Origin: Setoptus koraiensis | Taxonomy: Eukaryota; Arthropoda | Reading direction: 5' to 3' | Length of the DNA stretch: 64,000 nucleotides | NCBI GenBank assembly: GCA_048013815.1 | Contig: CM106585.1 | Location: 22,568,001 to 22,632,000, forward strand | Part shown: piece after piece, positions 43,758 to 56,991 of the stretch | Layout: each line of letters opens with the position of its first letter | How positions within the stretch are numbered: position 1 is the first letter of the stretch | Translations under genes and position numbers: made by a program | The notes under the pieces: model-generated | Told to the model about the DNA's origin: nothing | Databases searched by the model: none | Seen by the model: the letters and a program-made list of their open reading frames with translations, nothing else

Positions 43758-44589
43758 TTTATCATAAATTAATATTGCAATAACTGTCGTATTTACAGCA
43801 CACAATTACTCTTCAACAATACCGAGTAACTAAAGTAATTTTACAATAAACGCCAAGGTTGTTTACATGAAACAAATAAACAAACAAATGTTAGGTTGCA
43901 TAAGGCGCACATGTGTTTTCAAGAGGGCATGTTTCTTGAGGTATCAGCAGGGGTAGTTTTGGCATTGTCAGGCCGCACACGCCTACTAACACCGCGTACA
44001 CACACGGAGTCGATCGCCCATTGAGCGCCTCAACGCAGTGTCAAATAACTGCTACGCCTACGGTACGACGATTGCGGTCTGTTGCGGCTTGGGTAGGGTA
44101 TTCTATATGTTGCTTATACAAAACGTAAAATTTCTGCCGAAATACATATTTTTCTGTTTGCCTATCGAAATCCATTCTGTCTCTTTATTGTGATATCACG
44201 GATACAACTTGTTGTCATCCTGGTTTGACGAATTCCAACTGATTTAGACAAAAGGTTGCTTGATTCATCAAAACAGTGTTAGGTTACTAGGCGAACTTTG
44301 ACCATTTAAAAATTGATACAAATCCACTTGGCTCAATATATCCTCTTTCATTGATGTTACATTCATGAGAAAAGAACCCAACGGACTATACTAACCAGCT
44401 CGCGTATTATACATAATCACTCACCGGCTCCTCTTGCATGACCAACCACCGCCATCAATTGATTCATAATTAGACATCATATAACCACTGCCAAGTCGTT
44501 TTATTGAAAATTACAAGCAAGCACAATAATAGCAAATAATAGCTATCGAGCAAAGTAGACCTATTGAGATTGGATAGAATAGTCAGACA
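43758..44589. promoter_or_regulatory. Divergent promoter region of UQCC5 and the membrane-protein gene
   Basis: An 832-bp non-coding gap. The stretch 43960-44110 is richer in G+C with CG-containing words, the rest is A+T-rich. Nothing coding was seen. Confidence 0.4.
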
Positions 44590-45645
44590 ATGTGTCTGCC
44601 ATTCTGTTTCAATCCTTTTAAATTTCTATTCGGCATCTTGCCGTTGTTGTATCTGATAAGTTGGCCAATTGTTATACAGCTCTTTGGTGCAGATCTACTG
44701 AGATGCCACTCATTAATATTCGTCATATACACTCTGTCCAGCGATATTTGTCAGAATCTTATGTTAAAAACAGTAAGTTTTTCATCTCTCATCAACTCTA
44801 GATTTAATTCCATCAATGTAGCTTACTCAACAATAACATCCATCCATCATCTTACAATTTATCACTTATTTCCCTCAATCTATCAGGTTGGCTTTGACAT
44901 TCTATCGAAACCGGTAGCAATGGCCCTATTGGCCAGTCTATTCTCAAAGGAGGGCAGGTCTTACTTAGATTACATACAGCCCTTGTACAATTCACTACTA
45001 TCAATGGCACAGCCTATTTTTCTTGCTATAGAAGTTGTGACATTTGTTGGTATAGTTTATAAACTTGGAGCCTGGACTGATAAACGATTTAGTATATTTA
45101 AACATATTAGAGGATCAATTTATATTAAGATACTCAATGCCATAATAGCAATGCTATGTTTTATAGCCACCTACCTAGTAATCAATGAGGCCTTGCGTTT
45201 AGTTGAGCCTTTAAGAACTCTGGTGTATTTCAATCAAGCGCTAGAGCTCACCGTACTGCTTCAAGTCATATTTATTGTGGCCACAATATTCTCTGGTAAA
45301 GGTATGCCCGAACTACTGTCTGGTTGCGACACCCACATTTCAACATGTTTTACTTCAGCTGGCCAATAGCAATTTTATGATAAAATAGAATATCGGATAT
45401 TCATACAAAATTTATATCCAACCAATTTTTCTCTTTGCCCCCAGGTGTTTTAAAGCATTCAGCTCTTATGGCATTGATGGCCTGCGTACCCATATATCTC
45501 GAGGCTTGGTCATACAACTATCAGTATAGAAAACAAATGGAGGAAACATCCTTGTTCAATCGGTGAGTAAGAAATATATGCTACTTTATTGTCGATACAT
45601 TATAAATTGCATTTGATTTTTTGTTTCAGCTATCTAAATTTTTGA
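44590..45645 (+). CDS. Unrecognised multi-pass membrane protein, four exons
   Basis: Exons 44590-44772, 44887-45301, 45445-45562 and 45630-45645 have GT-AG ends and agreeing phases and give 243 residues. The last exon adds only the end of an Arg codon, YLNF and the stop. Introns are 114, 143 and 67 bp. The product is mostly hydrophobic, with about five to six likely membrane segments: FLFGILPLLYLISWPIVIQLF, a half-hydrophobic stretch near DILSKPVAMALLASLF, IFLAIEVVTFVGIVYKLG, ILNAIIAMLCFIATYLVI, ALELTVLLQVIFIVATIF and HSALMALMACVPIYL. Polar loops carry GRSYLDYIQPLY and TDKRFSIFKHIRG. I cannot name the family. The open frame reading through the introns is an artefact of their short length. Confidence 0.75.
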
Positions 45646-48616
45646 TTGTTTAGTTTGTGTTATTCTGTTGCTGTTTGTAGTTGTTGGCGCTAATGCGTAA
45701 TATTGGCGAAACACGTTCACAAATACATCAGGTTAGGTTAAGTTAGGTTAGAGTTAGTTAAATTTACTTTTGATACTTTCACACTTGTGATAACCGCAAG
45801 TTCCTGTCTATTCAATTTTACACAGAGCAGCAACAACAACAGTAATGGCTTTGCATACATTATTTACCATCAAATGGCAGTCAATAATAACAGCATGATG
45901 TTAGCAATCATAATCAGAAAAGAAGAGAACTAGTTCTGCCTGATATAGCTGCTTTGACTAGTGTATTGTCAGAAGTAATAGTGCTGGTAGCAAAGAAGGG
46001 AAACAAACATCATTATTTTGCATATATCATTTATGTGGTACAAACATCTTTCCAATGTCCGAAATAGAGTTTGCTGTAGTTTATAGTACAGACCTATCAA
46101 CTATAGCAATAGTAGAAGATTTCTGTTTAGAGATAACGACTTCCGTCGAAGAAAATAGCCAACCATCGCTACCAGTGCGTATAGATCGCAATGACGGATG
46201 TTATGTGTTCTTTTTTCACTATCTATTTTCTTTTTTGGTGTTTGTTTGCAATCGTGGTGTCTAGTTGGTTTTGTTTGGGACACCAAAGAGTAGACTTACA
46301 ATTTTAGTTAGTTGCGGCTTACCACAACTATAAATATTTGTATGTAGCTCATAGTATACCCTTTGGCTATTAACCAGTGGCAAGTGACATAGGGTCGCGC
46401 CGTCAGTTATCTGAGCCTCTATTTACAACCAACTTTATCAATCAATTTCCCTGTATTTCACTATCAGACTATCACTAGATTGACTATATAATAATATGAC
46501 TATTTCATGCATATGTTTGATGGCTCGGAAACATTGATATTATTATCATTGTCGTCATCATTTTACAAATGATATGTATGATATAATTGACAACACGCAC
46601 ACACACACGCATTCAATATACTATAAACTAAACTATCTTGCCTTCAATCAAACCAATAGCCAGCCAGCTATTGTAGCCACGATTCGTCTAGTTTTTGGTG
46701 CAAATGGATGGGCAATGACTCCGGTCATTTAAATGTTGTTTTATCTCTTTATTGTTGTTATTGCGTAACTTGCTCTGTGGGTGTGAGTTGTTAGCCGCGT
46801 TGCAACAAATAATGGCGACACAAGGCCGGTCAAAGGAGTGAAACGACAAAGATGGAAAGGCAAACTTTTTTAGCGACGTGTTTATCACGTGTTCGAGATC
46901 TTATTTTTCATGTATATCCCTATAACTTTTTGTGCTTGATGCTGACTAACATCAACGACAGCTACAACTATAACAAATTGTACCAAATGCAATGCAGTTT
47001 GTGTGGAATTGGCTTTTTATTTCTATCTTCTCGGATCGCTTTGGGCCTCTGTCGGCTCTCAGAGAATCTTTTTTACACTGGCTCATTCAGATAGTGCTCT
47101 CTTTGTGTGTTGATATTGTTATTATACAGTGCCAGTTGAGATTGAGTCTTTGGTGTTGCAAATGCAATGGCTCATGCGGTTATCGCCACCAACCAACGAC
47201 CGTTATATCATACGTAGTTGTTGTGTAACAATACTAGTTGGCGAAATGTTGAGTCTAAGCGTCAGCCTATACACAGTAATAGGGTTAGTAATGGCCTACA
47301 TAATGACCATAATGATATGCATTAAGATGGTCAAATGATCTCTTTCACGATCAATAGTTGAACTATTTATTGCCATTAATGGACAGATATTTTTATTTTT
47401 ATTTTGTCTATCTCTTTACTAGCCACTCGCTGTGTCCCATTGCCAGCTATCTTATTGTTCGTCTAAAGTTTTGTTGTAGTTCAAGTCAAATGGCCCTTTC
47501 TTATGTCTGCGTTGGTCGCATCTCATTCACCATGTCTCTCCATCTAGTGAGGAGTGAGTCCCACTAGCAAACTGCCAAGACCTGTAGTGCTAGTCAGTGT
47601 AACCGCCAACAGACAAACAGACGATGATGGTGCCAGAGTAATGAAAGAGTAACCAGATCGCCGTCAATCTGATGCCAAATGTCAAAACGGAAGTGGCCTA
47701 TAATTCTCTCTCCCTCTCGCTGGCTCTTTATCTATTGAGCTTATGGCTTGTGGCTCATATGATAGAGATTGAGTTATATCAGCGAGTTGTATATTTATAA
47801 GTTGTTGGTGCTGTTATTATTACATATCTGTTAATAATAACTGTTCGCTTCTTGTCTGTGTGATTATCCAATGAACATTCAAATGGCACCCACGAGCACC
47901 TAAAGTGTGACAGTAATAGTTATACTGAACTGCTACCATACTGTAAGCGTTACTGCATAAGCCAATGTGTGATAACGGACACAAAAGTGTCCGTCGTTTT
48001 GTTGCATAATGTGCTCTTTGTTAAACATAAAAATCATATTGTGCGTATTTGTGTATAATGGGGCATGCAAGTCATGGTGTCATTATCGCCTATTTGCAAT
48101 TATCCGCTCAGTTTATTAGCAGCCATTTAGGCAACATTCAAATATATAATGTTGTTATTATAGCTATTGCAAATGGAATTATTTCAGCTAAGTGATCATG
48201 GACAAAAAATTAATTGTTTTGCCATGCATCTTGAGCTTGAAATGTGTGATATGTTTAGTTGAGAGTATCTCTCAACTACAGAGGGATATCTATCTCAAGT
48301 GAGTAGAATTGGTACGTGTATGTAACGCTCATACTATTGGATAGTGTTTGAATTGCAAACAATACTATCACTTTAATATATCATATTGTCTTTTAATTTC
48401 GCTTGTTGTGTAACGCACCATTATTAAATTAAATTTATTTTCTCTTAAATTTCTTCCTTAAAGTGGCGCCACCCAAGTGTCAGTGTCTTCTCACAAACAA
48501 TTGGCACTGTCAAACAATCAAACGAAATTCGCTCGCTCTGTCCCGAGTTCAATCTTTTTCATTGTTTGTGTTCACATCCATTGAGTAAAGTGACTTGTGG
48601 CATTTTGCTCACTGCC
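45646..48616. other. Gene-poor flank
   Basis: No supported gene. It contains a TTAGG-like stretch at 45731-45760, a short CA-run near 46592-46605 and several longer A+T-rich frames without protein-like character (for example 46852-47094, 46992-47228). Confidence 0.45.
45731..45760 (+). repeat. Short degenerate TTAGG-like array
   Basis: Four to five imperfect copies of GGTTA/AGTTA words (TTAGG register). TTAGG is the common arthropod telomere repeat; this is a small interstitial copy or chance. Confidence 0.45.
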
Positions 48617-48681
48617 GACTGACTGACTGACTGACTGACTACTGTCGTTTGAGAGCCAACCAGTCAGTCAGTCAGTCAGTC
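48617..48681. repeat. Inverted pair of (GACT)n and (AGTC)n microsatellites
   Basis: Six GACT units (48617-48640) face five AGTC units (48662-48681) across about 21 bases. The arms are reverse complements over 20 bp, so the whole forms a perfect 20-bp hairpin made of microsatellite sequence. Confidence 0.85.
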
Positions 48682-51007
48682 AAATACAATGTTTGCTTGT
48701 AATACAATAGAGGAGAAAAAGAATGGTTTGGTGACAGTGATATAAATGATAAAAATAATATATATTTAATATGTTCAGTCGAGAGTTATAATGCAGCACA
48801 TAGCGACTTTGTCTCTACTTATGTGTGTGTGTGCGTTGTTTCTTTTCAAGATATTTCCCATATCGCCCTTATATCCGACCTATTATTGCGACTAGTCATC
48901 GTATGCACATGCTTGATATAAGGAACATATAAACAAGGGAGACAGGCTGAGAGAAAGCCACAAAAAAACATGTCATGTCCCACTTGATTTGGGTATATTT
49001 CGCCATGTGCCACCTCTATTGTTACTACGCTAGCAATTGTAACACTAATAAAAGAGACACCACCAAAGATACCTAGATAAGATAAGATAGATTAGAGAGA
49101 TTAGCATATGATATGAATTCTAATTCGATGTTTGCTGCTCGATGCGTGAGAATACATTTAGATTTGGATTCAAATTCAGATTTATATCTATATTTATATT
49201 ATATTATATCTATATCTAAATTATATTGTAAGTGTAATTCAAATATGTGTTTGTGTGTGTCCAACAACAAATATCTACTTTCATTACAGTTGTTCTCCGC
49301 TAGGCGCAAAGCGTATCATAAAGGATGACTGCTTTGGGGTATTCATCTAGCGGTTTGTTGTCGCTAGACGAATTGTAGCCAGGCAAATAGCATACGAGGC
49401 ATATAGCGACTTTTGGCTCACTCTTGTCTAATCGTCTAACACTGTTAATGTGCCAATTGCATAGTTGTTGTGCTCGCTAAACACCACACATACACTTTTG
49501 CTGCTAGCTGCTGGCTGCTGGCTGCTAGCAGTGAACGGAATAGAAAGAGAATTTTCCAATTCGAGAATTCTTTGCTTCAGTTTGCTATTTATATATAAAT
49601 GGATATAAGTGAATAATTGAATAATTCGTAGTAGTTGTCGCTGTCTCTGTTGCTGTTGTTGCGCACAATGGCATTGCGGCGTATATGTACAAAGAATTAA
49701 GACATGGATGAAGGAGAAACTTTTTCAACCATGACAACTAGACTGTCGCCTACACTCAAGAATCTGCCGCAATTTTCATTCACATATTTGCACTACTATG
49801 ACCACTGCAACAATTACAACAACCGTTCTATTACATACAACAAGTATGTAATAATATAGTATACGACAGGAAGAGATAGTTGTACAGATAGATCTGCTTG
49901 CAGTGCGAGTTTTCGGGCCCCGCTAAAAGAGGGCGCACAACAAACTTTTCTCTCATGCAAGCTCTCAATAGATGGAGACTATTGTGTTTCAGGGCCAACA
50001 GACAAGCTTATGTATTAAATAAAATAAAATTGTGCTATGTTTAGCCCGACTGATGATAAGAGAATGAGATGTAACACTCACTACAAATCGCATTATTGAA
50101 TTGAATGCAACAGCAACAACATTCTAACATATAATTCTAATCTGTGTGCTTTTTTGGCTCGGCTCGTCACGTCACATCATAATACGAGTTTAATTCTTTT
50201 GCATCACACACTGTTGTTGTATCTCATGTTTGAGCAGATTTTCAGTCAATTGTTGTCTAACAACTTTATCTTTTGTACTTGTATATCTCGCTCTCTCTGT
50301 TAAGCAGTTACAAGCTATATCAGTCACGAGCTACAAGATTGCAAATTGAACAACAGTTGAGTTTATCCGAGCGATGCGACAATTGTTTGTTTGTAAGTTT
50401 GTGTCTTAATCACACAAACTGACTTTGTTTGTTTGTTTGTATGCACAACATATAGTACATGTAATACATACTGTCTTGAGCAGTAGATATTAGAGCAATA
50501 ACGACAATACGAGACAAAAGATGCAGATTATCTCATCTCATCTTTAACCTGTCACCTCTGGCTGCCACTAGCAGCGCCCCCAGCAAAACGGCTGAAGCCA
50601 CTCGCTGCAATTGGGAGACAAGCAGCTCGAGCGTTTCATTGGGCCAACTAAGTAACTAATTAATCAGGCTTATCTATTGTTGATGCAGTTTATGCAAAAT
50701 GAGCAAAATAGCTCGCATTCGTTGACGCCTAGCGTGCCTATCAATCAAGTCGTCAGCAATATCGCACACTCCTGTCTAATGGCCAGATTATCAACTCTCA
50801 AGTCAATTGTGTGATTTAGTGCCAAACTGACAGTTTTGTGAAAATATTCAAAACAATGTACTAACGTGTTTAATTACTAGCTTGCTGTTGCAACAGTTAC
50901 AATTAGCCACTCTAGATATTCACACATGAATTTGGCCGCCGGCAAGCGATTCGTAAGCGTGCACTTTGGACGAGAACAACAAGTCGTTGTGTTGTGCTCG
51001 GCGACGA
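48682..51007. other. Gene-poor flank
   Basis: A+T-rich non-coding sequence with CTGCTGGCTGCTAG near 49500 and other short simple runs. No gene or large repeat is supported. Confidence 0.4.
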
Positions 51008-51112
51008 TTTCTTTGTTGTCGTCGTTGTCGTCGATGTTGGCGTTGTTGTCGGCGTTGTCGGCGTTGTCGGCGTTGTCGTCGATGTCGGCGTTGTTGGCGT
51101 CGCTGTCGTTTG
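51008..51112. repeat. GTCGTC/GGCGTTGTC minisatellite
   Basis: About 100 bp of imperfect 9-bp units such as GGCGTTGTC mixed with GTCGTCGAT. The three-base period makes all frames open on both strands, giving Arg/Gln-, Thr/Pro- or Leu/Ser-rich translations that are not judged genes. Confidence 0.85.
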
Positions 51113-51639
51113 ATCGCGCAAACGATATGATGCAAAATGAAATGTTGTCGCTGTGATTGTTGCAGTTGTGGCGACAGAGACACGTTCACTTGTCCATTGT
51201 GACAGTTAGATTAACATCGATCGGATGCGCAATAGCTAATAGTCACGAGCCATCTATCTATATCTGGACAGACCGACAGACACACGTTCGGCTCGGTTGG
51301 CCGACCAACAGATGAGGCCCAACAACAAAGGACAAGTCGTGAATAGTGGTCAGCGGATATATTCATATTGGTTGCATTGCAACGGGCTCTTGTCAAATAT
51401 CACGCCTGAAATCACGTTGTGTTTGCTCTATCTATCAATCTCGACTTTTCATCTTGCTCATTGTAAAACTGTTTATGAGTGTGAGCTGTACAACAGCCAA
51501 CAATTGTGTGCAAAGTTGACACCGACAACACTGACGCCTCGGACGACACCGACGCCTCGGACGACACCGACAGCCACAAAGATAATGGGGCCAACAACAA
51601 TGGCTCAGCGCGAATTCGCGCACAGTTGGGCTACCATTG

Positions 51640-51740
51640 TGAGCATTGTGTGAGCATTGTGAGCAGTGTGAGCAGTGTGAGCATTGTGAGCAGTGTGAGC
51701 ATTGTGCGCGTCGTGGGCATTGTGAGTCACAATTGTGAGC
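51640..51740. repeat. 9-bp minisatellite (GTGAGCAGT / GTGAGCATT)
   Basis: About ten units, alternating between GTGAGCAGT and GTGAGCATT, with decay at the right end. A shorter 18-bp pair (GACGCCTCGGACGACACC) lies 100 bp upstream. Confidence 0.85.
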
Positions 51741-52242
51741 AGTGCGTCACGATGCAAAAGTGCACAAGTGTGACACAATTGGCACAGTTGTTGCAATCAT
51801 TATCTTATCTTATTATTATTATCATTGTATTGTGCTGTCCAATGAATTGTGTGTATGCGCGTTATTAGTGTTATAACACGTTACCGTTATTCACTATCTA
51901 TATTATTTCTGACAGGTTGTAAAGTTGCACGTTGCGCGTGCACTATGGTTAGCTATGGTTGCAATTAGCTGCTGCTAACTGACTGACTGTCAGCGCACAA
52001 TGGCCAGCGACGGCCAGCGGCGGCCAACAATCGGCGGCCAAGTCGAGCACAACAAAGTATTGATACGTATATTTCTATTGGATCGGTTTCATTAGATTTT
52101 GCGAATTGAATGCATCAGCGGCGCAATATTCACATTCATGTCAAGGCGAGTCGCGCCACATTGTCGGGCTGGCCATTTTGTCAAGTAGCGTCACTGGCAC
52201 ACAATACAAATCACACAACCACCATCTGATGCGTGGGGATGT

Positions 52243-52336
52243 GCGCGGATATGCGCGGATATTCGCGGACATTCGCGGATATTCGCGGATATGTGGTGAT
52301 ACGAGGGGATATTTCGTGATACGAGGGGATGTTTGG
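52243..52336. repeat. 10-bp minisatellite (CGCGGATATT type)
   Basis: Nine to ten units of ten bases, CGCGGATAT(T/G) at the left and AGGGGATATT/TCGTGATACG at the right. The two halves have drifted into separate subtypes. Confidence 0.85.
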
Positions 52337-53346
52337 TGGCAAGAAGCACAAAGAATCATAATGATTATCTGTGTGTGTGTCTATTGTCAACCATCTATAC
52401 AGTCTATACAGTACATATAGTCAGTACATACAGTTGCGCACACAAACAGTGGCGTGCAACAAACAACAAATAGCAACCATCAAGCGACTTAGCAACGACT
52501 CCGCTAACGACCCTATAGAGCACAATTGTTTGTATGCGCATTTGCCAGCAGCAGCATTCTCTCATTTGCCTCAGCACATTTGCTATAATGGACAAAATGG
52601 CGCTATAGTCGCTATAGTCGCTATACCGTCTGTTTCACTGTATTGTGTTGCATTGAAGCATTTATCATGTTATGTGTCCAATTGTCATTGTTGTCCATAT
52701 CTATTCATCGACTTGTTGTTACTTGTGCTTGTTATATGCTCGCCATGTCATGTCGTCTCCGTCTGAATACTATCATTAGCGAGCCCACTATTAGCGGTCT
52801 TCCACATCCACATCCACAACACATCATTGGGATAATTCGCGACCGAGCGAGCTCATTGTTTGGCCACTGTGTGCCACCGATCAGCTAGCATAAGATTGTT
52901 CCGGTTTAGTCGCCACTAGTCGCCACTAGTCGCTAGGTGCCTCTCCATCTATAGTTTCGTGGCACCACTTACAGAGGGCGCTTGCATGCTACACTAACAA
53001 AACCATGCCCACCGCCATACCACAAATCTAATTAGTCTCACACTGGTGGCCAACATTGCAAACACAATATAAGTTATTATCATAGTTGCTGCCATTTAAG
53101 GTCGCACCAAGCCACTCACTCACTAACTACTCACCATGAAATAGACGAGATTAACACTAATTGATTGTCCTCTACCTGTGTTATCGACATACACAGCCTT
53201 TCTAGGTGATGATTGTGTGTGTGTGTCGATAATATTATGATCGGCACTAATGATCGACTTGGGCTGTTAACGGCGCGCAGAAAAGGTTACGGCTCATGGC
53301 TTACATAACTTGTGTGAGTTATGACTGCGAGTCACAAGCCATGAGG

Positions 53347-53455
53347 CACAACAACAACAACAACGACAACAACAACAACAGCAACGACAACAACAACAAC
53401 AACAACGACGACGACGACAACAACAACAACAGAAACGACGACAAGACAAACACAA
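53347..53455. repeat. AAC/GAC trinucleotide tract
   Basis: About 35 trinucleotides, mainly AAC with GAC interruptions. It reads as poly-Asn/Asp, poly-Val or poly-Leu in different frames. Confidence 0.9.
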
Positions 53456-56400
53456 ACAACGACAAGTCGTCGTGCCAGAGACAGTGAGCGCGTGGTTGCA
53501 TTGACATTGCAAGAGAAGATAATCAATCACTTGCGAGCGCCTCTAAATAAAGCTCGTTGCAGGCTGTTGATCGGGCCGCGTTGACTTTGCGGTTCAATGC
53601 AACTGATGAGGCCACGTTCCGTTTGTGTGTTTGCCAACGATAATTATTTCCATTTCTTTTCACTGTTCACAATGGCCATTTTCAGCCTACCTAATGAAGG
53701 CGCCTAGCGACTTGAGTGAGTTTGTTTGGCTTACGTGAGCGCGTGCCCGCCGCCAACAACCACACACAACAATCAACCAATTAACTAATAATATCTCATA
53801 TATCTTGTTTATTGCATATCTCAGTGTATACTTGAGCTAAAACACGTACCAATTTGCATGTTTGTCGTCCAATGCAAGCAAAGTATTTTGTATGTCTACG
53901 GGCCAATCCAATGGGCTGTTGCAATGAGTCACAATGGGCCAGTTTTTCACGTTTTGTCTCTGGCAAAACGGCCAATTTCTGGTTGACGAGATTTCTCAAA
54001 TATTACAAACCAAGTGTATAAACCGAGTCACTTGGTTTATCTGCAGTCACTCGGTCCGAGTGTATGCAGTGAATTGTGACTGACAGAAGCACAATCGGCA
54101 TACGGTTGTGATTTAGATGAAAAGATTGATGGCTGTGCACACTGACTAGCCAACACTAAATTGCAGATTATTGTCTCTCGAGTGGAGAGTCTCAAGTGAG
54201 ACAAGTGCCATCACGCTCATCATATCGCACCAAACAATGAACAAAATACCACAAAATAGTATGTGTGACCGACCGTTTGTTGGTTATTCACACCCAAACG
54301 ACGACGAATGCTTGTTGATGCAAATGGGCTTATATAGCGCGTACATAAGCCGTCTATCGTGTATGTCGTGTATATCGTGCGGTCTACCTAGAGAATCTCT
54401 AGTAGAGAATCTCTAGTAGAGATGTCGGCAGTTATTATATTGTATACAGTTGTTGTTATTTATTCAACTTTAATTAGCCAATTCATTTTTGCATGCATGC
54501 GTGCCAATGATGAGACTACTTAATTAAATTAAACTCATACTTGTGTGTGTTCTCGTTGCTTTGTTTGCAATGATAACTACATTTGCACTACATTTCTAAT
54601 GCAAGTTGGTTGGCATCTCGAGCCAACTAACATGCAGCAATATCTGACACGACTTTGTTTCAATTAATTCAAACTTGAGTTCAAGTCGCTGCTAAACTCT
54701 CTCTTAGATGCTCTCTCTCTTAGATGCCATATAGCACATTCATATAAATTGCAGTGTGCATTCGACAGAGTGTTGTGTGACGATATGGACAGTTGTCGTT
54801 TGTGTTGCGACAGCAGCAACAGCAACAGCAACAACTCAACAAGAAGCCCCAACAGACGGCAACAAACGGCATGCAAATAAGCACCGACTCAACTCGCTAT
54901 AACTGCAACCAACAAACGATAACAATAATACAAATAGTACAAATAGCACAAATAGCACAAATACGTCAAGTGACAGCTGACTTTTTCACTTGATGATTCT
55001 CTTGTTGAAATGATTTTGATTTACAACGAAAATGAGCTCATTTCCTTTAGTCTGGCTAATTTTACTTTGTACTAATCAATTGAGCGGCCATGAGGCCACC
55101 ATTAGCATTGGAGCATGGCACGAGCTCGTCATGCTCATACCACTAATGATGATTATTATCATGCTCATGTCGCTGGTCGTCGCTGTCGGCGTCGGCGTCG
55201 TTGTCGGACAGTGAAGCACTCGTTTGGTCACTCGTTGCTCTTGGTCTGATGACTTGAGAAATGTCGCAAAACTGTCACACAAACAAGTCGTCAGTTGTCA
55301 GTTGCGAACGAAACTTTCTAAACTTGATTCCACTTCTTGTGTGCGCAGTGATTCAATTGAATAGTGAAATCATCTCTTTCTCACGTTGCGCGTGCACGTC
55401 ACGTGAATTCAATTCCATCCCATTCTAATCCATGAATTGTGACAATTACATTACAAATGTCATTGCAAATGTAAACTCAATTGAGAATGGTCGCACACTA
55501 ATCATTGCTCATGGTCGACTATTCACGCGTGAATTTACTATTCACCTACATAGGTAGATGCGCATTATGGCTGGACAATCACAATGTATAATTTTTTTTT
55601 GATCAGTTTTTGGCAGTGTTAAAAGTTGAACTGGGCCTGATAATTAGCTTAACAATTGTGCCGACTGTAACAAAACAAAATGCACGTGTATAAAGTTTAT
55701 ATCTGGTGTGGCGCGCAATTATTGTCCCTATAAATTGTTTGCGAGCATCTATCAACACTCGCATGGTTGCCTTTTTTGTTATGTCTCTAACAAACCAATT
55801 GTTTTGCTGTATCTAATGTGCGCTATGTGCACTTGATCTCAGCTATTGATCACATTGTGCCGGCCATGTTTGTGTCGCCAATGTGACATAATGTTGGCGA
55901 CACAAACACTGGCCAGCTTCAACCAGGCATCAGCCAGCTGAGAGTCAGCATATATTGTAACGTTAGCAACGTATTAGAGGCTAACAGTTGACTCAACGAA
56001 TCGAGTACAATAACTAAATGGGTTACATAATAGATGAGATAGATCGGTTCGGCTTGGTTGAGCTTAATTGAAAATTAATTAATACTCCATCTAGCCATTA
56101 ATTGGTCATTTGAATATTGTCTATTGAATATTTGCATGCGCGCTATTTACAACAACACTTAGTCTTGATACTATCAAGTTGATGGCATAAAGCGAGCTAT
56201 CTATGTTTAGCGTTACGTAAAGCATTTTGCACAGTGTTGCGCAGAGTGTTGTGCAGAGTGTTGTGTTGGTCTCAGCTAGCTGGCCTCACTTACCAACTGA
56301 TGGGCAAGCCTGGCTAGTCGGTTCGTCTTCTTTTGGGGCGCCCTTTTTGTCCACAAACAACAGACAATTTGAGAAGGGGCTACGTTGGCGATCATTAAAC

Positions 56401-56511
56401 TCTTGTCATGTTGTCTATAGTTGAATGAAGCAGAAGAGTCATTACATAAGCAACACATTGGCCACTGCCATCACTGCCAGTGCCCATGACACTATTTGCA
56501 GCATTATGCGC
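53456..56511. other. Gene-poor flank
   Basis: No supported gene. It includes a 14-bp direct repeat (AGAGAATCTCTAGT) near 54390-54420, a CAG/CAA run near 54807 and the hairpin at 55862-55914. A frame at 55032-55214 starts like a signal peptide (MSSFPLVWLILLC) but soon turns low in complexity. Confidence 0.4.
55862..55914. other. Long hairpin (20-bp stem, 12-nt loop, one bulge)
   Basis: GGCCA (55862-55866) pairs with TGGCC (55910-55914). The 13 bases 55869-55881 are exact reverse complements of 55894-55906, and two more pairs form between them with one bulged C. The loop is 55882-55893. It is similar in scale to the hairpins at 6006 and 6896. Confidence 0.75.
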
Positions 56512-56570
56512 ACCACTATCCGCGGCACTATCCGCGCCATTATCCGCGGCATTATCCGCGGCCACTATCG
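56512..56570. repeat. 12-bp tandem repeat (GGCATTATCCGC type)
   Basis: Four to five units of (G)GC(A/C)(C/T)TATCCGC. It is richer in G+C than its surroundings. Confidence 0.8.
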
Positions 56571-56991
56571 TGTTTATAGTGGCAAGAAATAGCGACACAA
56601 CAATTAGAGTTTATGAGGGTCACATCGAACGCATCAACTAATTGATTTGCTGGCTTGTCGTTGGTTTGTTTTGTTTTGTGCTGTGCTGTGTCTGAGTGAT
56701 GTGACCAGATTTGTATCACATGGATATATCATGGCCATGCATTTGTATCAATAACTACCTATATGATGATGACAATCTTTGGCTTATTCTCGTAACAACT
56801 TAATTTCAATTTCAATTTCTATTCTAATTTTAATTTCAGATTTTCAGATTTAACCAGATTTAACACCAGTTTAACACTAACCACAACCAACAATCTTATT
56901 TTTCTTTCTGTTGTTACCTAACGATAATCATCACTATACTGTATAATTGGTTATATATAATACCATACAAATCATTAGCGTAAGCTCGTGG

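Noticed and set aside
44773-44886. Unspliced reading of the membrane-protein gene
   Set aside because: Good GT-AG sites and matching phases show these bases are intron that happens to be open.
50912-51189. Arg/Gln- and Thr/Pro-rich frames
   Set aside because: Translations of the GTCGTC/GGCGTTGTC minisatellite in several frames.
51640-51740. CRISPR-like array
   Set aside because: Units are 9 bp with no spacers; it is a simple minisatellite.
55032-55214. Signal-peptide-like small protein
   Set aside because: Only the first 20 residues look plausible; the rest becomes Met/Ile/Val low-complexity and no splice donor stands out.
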